Shown: one piece after another, positions 55,053 to 64,000 of the stretch
Layout: every line of letters begins with the position of its first letter
Position numbering within the stretch: position 1 is the first letter of the stretch
Assembly (NCBI RefSeq): GCF_032854445.1
Contig: NC_088306.1
Coordinates: 25,699,764-25,763,763 of the forward strand
Direction: 5' to 3'
Source: Liolophura sinensis
Lineage: Eukaryota > Mollusca > Polyplacophora > Chitonida > Chitonidae
DNA: 64,000 bases
Translations under genes and position numbers: made by a program
Notes under the pieces: generated by a model
What the model was told of the DNA's origin: nothing
Databases searched by the model: none
Seen by the model: only the letters and a program-made list of their open reading frames with translations

Positions 55053-55967
55053 CTCACTGTGACTGTCTGGCTCACTGTGACTGTCTGGCTCACTGTGACT
55101 GTCTGGCATACTGTGACTGTCTGGCTCACTGTGACTGTCTGGCTCACTGTGACTGGCTTACTGTGACTGTCTGCCTCACTGTGACTGTCTGGCTTACTGT
55201 GACTGGCTTACTGTGACTGGCTTACTGTGACTGTCTGGCTCACTGTGACTGGCTTACTGTGACTGTCTGGCTTACTGTGACTGTCTGGCTCACTGTGACT
55301 GTCTGGCTCACTGTGACTGTCTGGCTTACTGTGACTGACTGGTTCACTGTGACTGTCTGGCTTACTGTGACTGTCTGGCTGACTGTGACTGGCTTACAGT
55401 GACCGGCTTACTGTGACTGTCTGACTCACTGTGACTGTCTGGCTCACTGTGACTGTCTGGCTTACTGTGACTGTCTGGCTCACTGTGACTCACTTTGACT
55501 GTCTGGTTTACTGTGACTGTCTGGCTCACTGTGAGGGTCTGGCTCACTGTGACTGGCTGGCTCACTGTGACTGTCTGGCTGACTGTGACTGTCTGGCTTA
55601 CTGTGACTGTCTGGCTTACTGTGACTGTCTGGCTGACTGTGACTGTGGCTCACTTTGACTGTCTGGTTTACTGTGACTGTCTGGCTCACTGTGAGGGTCT
55701 GGCTCACTGTGACTGGCTGGCTGACTGTGACTGTCTGGCTGACTGACTGTCTGGCTGACTGTGACTGTCTGGCTGACTGTGACTGTCTGGCTGACTGTGA
55801 CTGTCTGGCTGACTGTGACTGACTGGCTGACTGTGACTGGCTTACTGTGACTGTCTGACTCACTGTGACTGTCTGGCTTACTGTGACTGTCTGGCTGGTT
55901 CACTGTGACTGGCTGGCTGGTTCACTGTGACTGGCTGACTGTGACTGTCTGGCTTACTGTGACTGGC
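55053..55967 (+). repeat. 18-bp minisatellite, ~50 copies
   Basis: Units of CTGTGACTGTCTGGCTCA and shorter variants (GACTGGCTTA). Repetitive ORFs on both strands are artefacts of the three-fold unit length. A block including AGGGTCTGGCTCACTG is repeated at ~55492 and ~55654. Confidence 0.97.
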
Positions 55968-56017
55968 ATAATCAGCGAAAAATTCCTGGGCATGATGCTT
56001 AACACCATTTGATGTGA

Positions 56018-56140
56018 TTTATTTAATTACTGTTTTATGCCGTACTGTGGAATATTTTACTTATACGACTGCGGTCGGCATTAATTATGGGAGGAAACCG
56101 AACAGAGCCCCGGGGGAATCCCATGACCATTCACAGTAAG
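56018..56140 (-). mobile_element. SINE fragment, minus
   Basis: Reversed, diverged tail and body (TTTTATGCCGTACTGTGGAA to GGGGGAATCCCATGACCATT). Confidence 0.75.
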
Positions 56141-56144
56141 TCTG

Positions 56145-57590
56145 GGTGAAAAAGTAGATTTCCCTTCGATCAGATTAACCCATCATGACATTTACACGTT
56201 AAAATATGCGAAACACAAACAAGAGTGTGATATATTACTAGTTTTATTACGATTATACAAAAAAATGGCACAGGTGTATAAAAAATGTGCGGTATAATAC
56301 AACACAGAGTGCCTAGCTTATACATGCAACTACCAATAGTAAACACTCACTCAGATAACCCACGTGGACATCTGTATCATGATAAATTAGGGGCATTTAA
56401 GATTACCCCGAAACACTTGTGTCAGCAGCAAGGTCTGACCAATCATGTAGGATTTTTCTGTATACTTCTTCAGAGAAGAAGAGTCAGAGACTCCTAGTCC
56501 AGCACCACGACGCTTGTTACTGCCCCTGTTCCAACAGTATAGTCAGTTGGTTTAAGCGCCTGGATGATAGAGACTCTCGCCTTTCCAGATAATTGTAAAG
56601 GCTATCATTATCACCAGTGTTTTGGCAAATAAAATGACATTGCATAAAACAAATTCGAGCTAACAGAAATGAATTTTTCTTGGACCTAACGACAACATGG
56701 AGGAAAATGGCATAAATCTGCTAAAACTACCAAAAATTTGTACAAAGGTTCTTAGGAATGACAGAGATGCTTGTGTTAATGAAAACAGCAGATGGCAAGT
56801 TTCTACTATTAACACATTTAAAAAGATGATATATAGCAAGTACTTAAAATCAAACAGTGACAAGCCTGCAGATGTGGCACATGATTAGTTCACCATGTAT
56901 CAGACTTTTGGGTTCTGAAAATCAACTTTCTCATACATTCAGACAGGATCACAACCTTTAGTTACAGTAGCACAGATTCTAAATGTATGGTGGAGAAAAT
57001 CAGTGGAGTATTTACAAAGCATTTACAACCTGTTAACACAATGTGCTTAAAACAAACAAAAGTTATAAAAAAAAAAAGGATCAATATATGACTGACAGAA
57101 GATAATAAAATGTGATATTTCGCAGTCAGACTTTTCCTTGTGTTGAAATGTGAATAAACATGGTTCAAAGATACAAGATAACTAAATGATATATGCTATG
57201 TTATACAAGTTAACAAACACCTTAATCCACAACCTGGGCTCTTGATAATCATGTGTAAAAAATGTTGCATGCATATGTTTACCTGAACATTTAACTTGTG
57301 GTATAAAACAAACAAAACTGAAAGTTGTACAGTTATAAATAAGTGAAGTTAAACTGAAAATACTGCATCAATTGATGGATCGTAAAGTTAAGAAAAACAA
57401 AACATTTAGCAGAACAAGCCTTGGAAAAAGTTACCTCCCCAGGAACATGAGATAAACTGAATAAGTTGAAAAAAAAACCCACATAAAAAGGCCATAGCTG
57501 AGATTCCTATCAAAAACCAAATAGCTGAAAGTGAACTGAGCAGTTGAAAGACAATTGGCATAGCACTGCAATACACTCATCATGAAACAG
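56145..57590. other. intergenic, no recognised gene
   Basis: AT-rich with short ORFs only. A TTTATT near 56243 could serve as a minus-strand polyadenylation signal if a leftward gene exists. Confidence 0.4.
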
Positions 57591-57593
57591 TTC

Positions 57594-58012
57594 CAAACTC
57601 ACACTGCTTCTTGGTTTAACTCGCATCGCTTCTTGGTTTAACTCACTGCTTCTTGGTTTAACTTACACTGCTTCTTGGTTTAACTTACACTGCTTCTTAG
57701 TTTAACTCACATTCCTTCTTGGTTTAACTCACTGTTTCTTGGTTTAGCTTACACTGCTTCTTGGTTTAGCTCACACTGCTTCTTAGTTTAACTTACACTG
57801 CTTCTTGGTTTAACTTACACTGCTTCTTGGTTTAGCTCACACTGCTTCTTAGTTTAACTCACATTCCTTCTTGGTTTAACTCACTGTTTCTTGGTTTAGC
57901 TTACACTGCTTCTTGGTTTAGCTCACACTGCTTCTTAGTTTAACTCACACTGCTTCTTGGTTTAACTTACAATGCTACTTGGTTTAACTTACACTGCTAC
58001 TTGGTTTACATT
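57594..58012 (+). repeat. 22-bp minisatellite, ~19 copies
   Basis: Units of CACTGCTTCTTGGTTTAACT(T/C)A with 18-base short forms. A ~150-base block of units is itself repeated (about 57679-57828 and 57829-57975). Confidence 0.97.
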
Positions 58013-59115
58013 TACCCAATGAGCAGATCTTTGTAACTGTCAGCAAAGAAAAGTTCAAATTTCATATAATCATCTCTTGCTACCTAATTTTTTTCTCCCT
58101 CAAAATAAATGATCATGGTTTGGAATTGCATAAAGGTGGTGTTTGTAGGCTCTTTGTACAAATTCTTTTCTAGTTACATACCTTGCTTCTTTACACTCAG
58201 AATTTTGTGTGCTTTGTTCCCTTTGTATGCATTGGACCATGGAAATGCTATTCCAACCAAAAATACTTGGTTGGGATGAGAAAATACTGATGAAATCAAA
58301 CAGTTGACGAGGTTTATCTTACTTGTTTTTTAATGTGTGATGAAGAAATGAATAAATTAATCCAATAAATATTGTACTTCAATTATCATTTTTTTTTTCT
58401 GACTCACTGAAGTAGGCCATTTAACGGACGGAACTCGTTCAGTGGTAACAACGCCTTTATGAAGAAATTCTCAAACTTGAGCAACTCGCTGTACTGTCAA
58501 TGGATTGTGTACGCATCCAAATCTCCATGACAAAGGGCAGAAGTTTTAGCAGCCTATTTGAAGCAAAAGTGAAGAGAAAAAAGTACAAGGATTACCGTAG
58601 ATCCTGGTGAATAATAACGTATCCACTGAGGACTGTGGGGATCAGTAGTCCACAGCCTTGTATGTAAACAAGAGATATACAAATGTATACCTGGACGAAA
58701 TCATGGTTAAAAAATTCACTATTTATTCCTGATTGTCATATCTTACAAGTATATCTTATCAAGTAATATACACCAGAGAGCCAAAACAAGGACGAGAAAC
58801 AAAACCGCCCCCCACAAACCACACCATAAAAAAAAAAAAAAAAAATGACTTGTTCTTGAAGACATGATTGATTGCAAAATGTGTATATTATACAGATCTA
58901 AAAGAAAAAAACAGGCAAAACAATGGCACTCAAGCTTCGAGATAAGTCCTACAGCTGCATATAGAGTCAGATCTTCATTTACAATCACATGAAATGTGGA
59001 GAGCTTCAAAACACTTCAGTTAATTAAATAATTCCAAGCTGGTGTGAACTTAACACCATTTAAGGGCAGATTTTAAAGTTGCTGACAAACAAAACCCAAA
59101 CTCATTTCCCTTAAA
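58013..59115. other. intergenic, no recognised gene
   Basis: No coding signal. An A18-type run at 58828-58845. Confidence 0.4.
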
Positions 59116-59118
59116 TTT

Positions 59119-59660
59119 GAGGTCCGGGTTGCTTACAAACAGAGGTCAAGCTTGTTCGCAAACAGAGGTCAAACTTTTTCACAGACAGAGGTCAAGCTTG
59201 TTCAAAAAGAGAGATCAAGCTTGTTCACAAAGAGAGGTCAAGCTTGTTTGCAGACAGAGGTCAAGCTTGTTCACAAAGAGAGGTCAAGCTTGTTAGCCGA
59301 CAGAGGTCAAGCCTGTTCGCAGACAGAGGTCAAGCTTGTTCACAAAGAGAGGTCAAGCTTATTCACAGAGAGGTCAAGCTTGTTTACAAAGAAAGGTCAA
59401 GCTTGTTAGCAGACAGAGGTCAAGTTTGTTCACTGAGAGGTCAAGCTTGTTCAGAGAGATGTCAAGTTTGTTCACAGACCAAGGTCAAGCTTGTTCACAG
59501 AGGTCAAGCTTGTTCACAGACAGAGGTCAAGCTTGTTCACAGACAGAGGTCAAGCTTGTTAGCAGACAGAGGTCAAGTTTGTTCACTGAGAGGTCAAGCT
59601 TGTTCACAGACAGAGGTCAAGTTGTTCACAACTAAGGTCAAGCTTGTTCATAAGAGTTCA
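59119..59660 (+). repeat. 23-bp minisatellite, ~23 copies
   Basis: Units of CAGAGGTCAAGCTTGTTCA plus CAGA or similar, some shortened to 17-18 bases. Every unit carries an AGGTCA hexamer and most a HindIII-type AAGCTT. Confidence 0.97.
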
Positions 59661-59750
59661 GAATTGTTAATGAAACAACTTTCCAGGACAAATTTTGGCA
59701 CCAAAATAAACGAAAAATGTTGTATATCATCCTCAGGAAAAATGTTCACT

Positions 59751-59897
59751 TTATATTTATTTATTTATTTATTTGATTGGTGTTTTGTCGTAATCAAGAA
59801 TATTTCACTTATTCGACAGGAGCCAGCATTATGGTGGCAAGAAACCAGGCAGAGCCCGGGGAAAACCCACGACCATCTGCAGGTTGCTGTCAGACCA
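59751..59897 (-). mobile_element. SINE fragment, minus
   Basis: Reversed tail TTTATTTATTTATTTGATTGG and body to GTTGCTGTCAGACC. The head is missing. Confidence 0.88.
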
Positions 59898-60237
59898 ACT
59901 GTGTATACATATGAAGACTAGAGCATGCTTCAACCGTTTAAGCATTTTCAACATCATCTCATTCAACACATGCTATACACTCAAAAAAATCACTCAAAAA
60001 TCCCACCCATGAAGACACACCAATTAAACGCACTGTGGCAAAACTGATGGGGTTTTAAAACAAGTGATTTCAGACTTGACTGGCAGTGAAATTATTAAAC
60101 AAAATTCTACTGGAGATTCCTTTAATGTTATGTGTGATTTGATATGTGAATAATATCACAAAAGCATCGCTACAATCACAAAATCATACATCATTAATCA
60201 CAACAATAGGAGCATCAGCAAGCACAAGTGGGTAGCC

Positions 60238-60388
60238 CATCCTCTCTGGCACACGTGGGCACCTTACAGCTCTGGCACACGTGGGCACCTGACAGCTCTG
60301 GCACACGTGGGCACCTTACAGCTCTGACACACGTGGGCACCTTACAGCTCTGGCACACGTGGGCACCTTACAGTTCTGACACTGCCTT
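60238..60388 (+). repeat. 26-bp tandem repeat, ~6 copies
   Basis: Units of TCTGGCACACGTGGGCACCT plus TACAGC. Each contains a CACGTG E-box. Confidence 0.95.
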
Positions 60389-60463
60389 TCCTGAAAGCAG
60401 CCTTTGTCCACCACCCAACATGATTCATTCATCTGTTTCAACTCTTTTTGTCTCGATAAGCAC
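60316..60463 (-). CDS. weak candidate terminal coding exon
   Basis: On the minus strand a TTTTTTAG acceptor (AG at 60465-60464) opens a frame of 48 codons. It is Cys-containing (ESCWVVDKGCFQERQCQNC) and runs into the 26-base repeat, stopping in its second unit at TAA 60318-60316. No family recognised and no upstream exons found, so it may be chance. Confidence 0.22.
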
Positions 60464-60469
60464 CTAAAA

Positions 60470-61015
60470 AACACAAACGTGTTCAAACATCAGTGCCAAA
60501 GTAAAGGAGACAGTAGGGCACATACTTGTAAACACACAATGTATTTATGAATGTACTGCGTTTCACCTAAAGTTTGGCATGTAAAAATGCACCTTCAGAG
60601 GTTTACATCTCGCATGATACTTTTCATTTCCGCACCAAAGTTTTGCTGGTAACAAATAAAAGCTGGATGAATAAATCAGAATCAAGCACAATGTGTCACT
60701 TGAAAAAAAGCCTGACTTGCAAATAAAGTATTTCATGTACATGATTAAGCGACATCAGTTTTTTTGCGTGTGTTTTTTACATGTGAGGCAAAACACTATC
60801 AAAACTAAGAACAAAATCGAAAACCCACTTTTTTATTTTGTTTTCTGATCTGGTAAATGTTTAAGAAGGAAAAATTGCCCTGGTAGTGCAAATTTCACAT
60901 AAATTAGATGATTTGTCAGTTTTATTCTACACTACCCGTAAAACAAGAATACAAACTGGTGTGGCCTTACCAGACAATAAACCGAACAGAAACCAGTCTG
61001 TTCTATTCCTCAACA
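60470..61015. other. intergenic, no recognised gene
   Basis: AT-rich, no array or element seen. Confidence 0.4.
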
Positions 61016-61017
61016 GA

Positions 61018-61262
61018 ATTTATTTATTTATTTGAGTGGTGTTTTACGCCGTCCTCAACAATATTTCACTTATACGATGGCGGCCATCATTACGTTGGGA
61101 GGAGACTCCTCCATGAGAGGTTTGTCTCTTACTCACTGTTAATGTTGATCCGTTCCTCACAAGTATTTGCCAGTAGAGTTAGGACCCATGGTCATATATT
61201 TAGTCATGGACCGCTTCACCATGGGGCTAGGTTGAGTGAAAGTCGGCGAATCCAAGTCCTGC
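61018..61262 (-). mobile_element. SINE-like element with the common 3' tail but a different body
   Basis: Reversed tail and the first ~85 bases match the main SINE. The rest (GAGACTCCTCCATGAGAGG to CCAAGTCCTGC) is unrelated to it. The minus-strand 5' side begins after CTTTTTTTGCAG and has an open frame of 33 codons. I read it as a separate retroposon family sharing the LINE-recognised tail. Confidence 0.6.
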
Positions 61263-61264
61263 AA

Positions 61265-61655
61265 AAAAAGAATCTTATGGTCTTAATGATTTCATTAACG
61301 CTATTTTTTTTCTGTGAGGGTCGTAAGGCCATATCGAGAGGCAATTTAATTCTGGGCAAAGCCTGGGCCCCAAAAAGCACCCAACATAATCAAGCTATAT
61401 AAAAACTTCCCGAGTCACTGAAAGTCTGGAAAATGTTTGGGTTCCAAAACTGTAGGGCACCCGAACTAATGAAGCCACAGTACAACGAAAGAAAAATATG
61501 ATGGTTTACCAATAAATAATTTAGTTTTCATACAACTTTCTTTCTTTCAGACTCCAAAGCTCTCAAAAAGCATCATTTCAAGTTGCCTTTTATAAAATTT
61601 CTTTACGGATTGTCACAGTGTCTCCTTTAAGAGACAAAACACTGGATCAAATGGA
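61265..61655. other. intergenic, no recognised gene
   Basis: AT-rich, nothing recognised. Confidence 0.4.
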
Positions 61656-61659
61656 TATG

Positions 61660-62010
61660 CATCAATACCGTATACCACATAAAGTTTAAAAAGCCTACAT
61701 GTTTATTATTGTGATGTTGCATAACCTCACATCACAGTTCGAAGTAAAAAAAATCACATACACTGGGAAAGTCTAAAGCGCCGCCATGTCATAAATTTTA
61801 ACCAATCATGTGACAGTTATTTCTAAACTCGAGAACGCAGCTGTTTCAGCCGATGTCACCCGATTACTGTTTTGCCTTATAGCCATATGAGTGTGGGATG
61901 CAAGTGACACCACATTTTGTTTTCGGTTTCTCTGACATGGTGTTTTCCATGGCCACGAAAGAATTCAAGATTAATAACTGACTTATAGTTACCAAACACG
62001 CCCGAACAAA
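61660..62010 (+). repeat. dispersed repeat family D, copy 2
   Basis: Collinear with 35310-35690: TATTGTGATGTTGCATAA, CCGCCATGTC, TTTTAACCAATCATG, AGTTATTTCTAAA, TGTTTTGCCTTATAG, GAGTGTGGG and GGTTTCTCTGA. Confidence 0.6.
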
Positions 62011-62383
62011 AGTACTTCAACCCTTCAAGTCTATATCCATGCCTCATTTGACATAACTGACCTTCAATTATTTTGTTCTCTTTTCTCTTAAAGTCTGAGA
62101 TCTGAGCCTTCAATTTTACTCTAGATATGGCTCAAGATAAACTGTGGTTTATGAATGGAGGGAACTGAAAATTTCAAGATGTATAAAATCACTCTTTTTG
62201 GATGGAGAAAACTGCAGGTTATAAATGGAGTAAACATGTGTTGTGTCCAACTTTTTTTACAAGTCGCACGAGAGTAGGAGTGTCATTACCATTAACAATG
62301 AAAGTGTTTTCTTTTTATTTTTAAACTCCCCTTTTTGAATTTTTTGTCTGTAGAATAATTGTTATGAAAAGAGCTCAAAGTCT

Positions 62384-64000
62384 GCGGTGTAGTTCAGCTA
62401 CCAGCAGTGTAGTTCACATCACTGATCTGATCAGTACATGTCTTATCCCTTCCACATCAGTAGAGCTCAAAGTCTGCAGTGTAGTTCAGCTACCAGCATA
62501 GTTACATTTACTTCTGAACAGTCACTGATTTGATCAGTACTTGGCTTATCCCCTTCCACATCAGTACCTACATGTACTTCTGAACAGTCCCTACAGTACA
62601 GTCACTGATTTGATCAGTACTTGGCTTATCCCTTCCACATCAGTACTTACATGCACTTCTGAACAGTCTCTTCAGTACAGTCACTGATTTGATCAGTACT
62701 TGGCTTATCCCTTCCACATCAGTACCTACATGTACTTCTGAACAGTCCCTACAGTACAGTCACTGATTTGATCAGTACTTGGCTTATCCCTTCCACATCA
62801 CTACCTACATGTACTTCTGAACAGTCTCTTCAGTACAGTCACTGATTTGATCAGTACTTGGCTTATCCCTTCCACATCACTACCTACATGCACTTCTGAA
62901 CAGTCTCTACAGTACAGTCACTGATTTGATCAGTACATGTCTTATCCCTTCCACATCAGTACCTACATGGACTTTTGAACAGTCTCTACAGTACAGTCAT
63001 TGATTTGATCAGTACTTGGCTTATCCCTTCCACATCAGTACCTACATGTACTTCTGAACAGTCTCTACAGTACAGTCACTGATTTGATCAGTACTTGGCT
63101 TATCCCCTTCCACATCAGTACCTACATGTACTTCTGAACAGTCCCTACAGTAGTCACTGATTTGATCAGTACATGTCTTATCCCTTCCACATCAGTACCT
63201 ACATGTACTTTTGAACAGTCCCTACAGTACAGTCACTGATTTGATCAGTACATGTCTTATCCCTTCCACATCAGTACCTACATGTACTTCTGAACAGTCT
63301 CTACAGTACAGTCACTGATTTGATCAGTACATGTCTTATCCCTTCCACATCAGTACTTACATGTACTTCTGAACAGTTTCTACAGTACAGTCAGTGATTT
63401 GATCAGTACTTGGCTTATCCCTTCCACATCAGTACCTACATGTACTTCTGAACAGTCTCTACAGTACAGTCAGTGATTTGATCAGTACTTGGCTTATCCC
63501 CTTCCACATCAGTACCTACATGTACTTTTGAACAGTCCCTACAGTAGTCACTGATTTGATCAGTACATGTCTTATCCCTTCCACATCACTACTTACATGT
63601 ACTTCTGAACAGTCTCTTCAGTACAGTCACTGATCTGATCAGTACATGTCTTATCCCTTCCACATCAGTACCTACATGTACTTCTGAACAGTCTCTACAG
63701 TACAGTCACTGATCTGATCAGTACATGTCTTATCCCTTCCACATCAGTACCTACATGTACTTCTGAACAGTCTCTATAGTACAGTCACTGATTTGATCAG
63801 TACATGTCTTATCCCTTCCACATCACTACCTACATGTACTTTTGAACAGTCTCTATAGTACAGTCACTGATTTGATCAGTACATGTCTTATCCCTTCCAC
63901 ATCAGTACCTACATGTACTTCTGAACAGTCTCTACAGTACAGTCACTGATCTGATCAGTACATGTCTTATCCCTTCCACATCACTACCTACATGCACTTC
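62384..64000 (+). repeat. 79-bp satellite-like array, ~20 copies, continuing past the window
   Basis: Units carry CACTGATTTGATCAGTAC, TTATCCCTTCCACATC and TACTTCTGAACAGTC, with 79-base spacing (for example 62582, 62661, 62740). Two shuffled, truncated units start the array. Alternating variants (TTGGCTT versus ATGTCTT, CAGTACC versus CACTACC) mark subfamilies. Confidence 0.97.

Noticed and set aside
55362-55903. Ser/His/Asp-rich repetitive ORFs on the minus strand
   Set aside because: Artefacts of the 18-bp array.
59152-59921. Repetitive 85-225 codon ORFs
   Set aside because: Reading frames through the 23-bp array and a SINE. Unit-length changes keep switching frames.
61150-61262. Minus-strand coding exon with TTTTTTTGCAG acceptor and a 33-codon frame
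   Set aside because: It is continuous with a SINE tail and body, so a retroposon is the simpler reading. Single-copy status would revive it.

Overview
This is animal nuclear DNA, AT-rich and intron-rich, most likely from a mollusc (a bivalve is my best guess). Two things point there. A split ATG7 gene shows close similarity to animal ATG7. About twenty copies of a tRNA-derived SINE carry a 3' tail I associate with bivalve and other molluscan genomes (body ending in the GTAAAACACCAATCAAATAAA type tail). The species call is inference. There are no rRNA genes, CRISPR arrays or bacterial-style operons.

Layout. 1-1.9 kb: no recognised gene. 1.9-5.9 kb: a minus-strand C2H2 zinc-finger transcription factor gene with an intact 648-residue single-exon CDS, a 5'UTR intron and a CpG-rich TATA promoter. 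6-18.5 kb: AT-rich repeat territory with SINEs, a (TA)n run, a candidate 3.2 kb element with ~350 bp imperfect terminal inverted repeats (7.99-11.15 kb), a fold-back element (13.2-13.4 kb) and small tandem duplications. 18.5-25.1 kb: a 3.29 kb tandem duplication whose two copies differ at only two noticed positions. 20.4-27.9 kb: a decayed Polinton/Maverick (adintovirus-like) element. Integrase, FtsK/HerA-type packaging ATPase, a small basic protein, penton-like, pVI-like, major capsid and inverted polB remnants are still recognisable between GC-rich inverted terminal regions. The tandem duplication took in its left end. 27.9-31.5 kb: (TA)n, a SINE and one orphan ORF.

31.6-54.1 kb: the complete ATG7 gene in 19 coding exons (E1-like enzyme that activates ATG8 and ATG12 in autophagy). 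The spliced exons give 691 codons plus stop once two single-base excesses are allowed for, one in exon 1 and one in a C run at the end of exon 9. The last intron is GC-AG. Upstream lie a DR1 nuclear-receptor site and a CLEAR-like E-box. The introns hold CAGT arrays, a 3.3 kb 51-bp minisatellite with higher-order structure, 53-bp and 28-bp minisatellites, and many SINEs.

54.5-64 kb: almost entirely repeats. There are separate 18-, 22-, 23-, 26- and 79-bp tandem arrays (the last runs off the window), SINE fragments and dispersed elements, plus one weak minus-strand candidate exon. Functionally the window holds two real cellular genes, which do not obviously cooperate, set in a repeat-dominated background with a dead virus-like transposon as its most informative non-cellular content.
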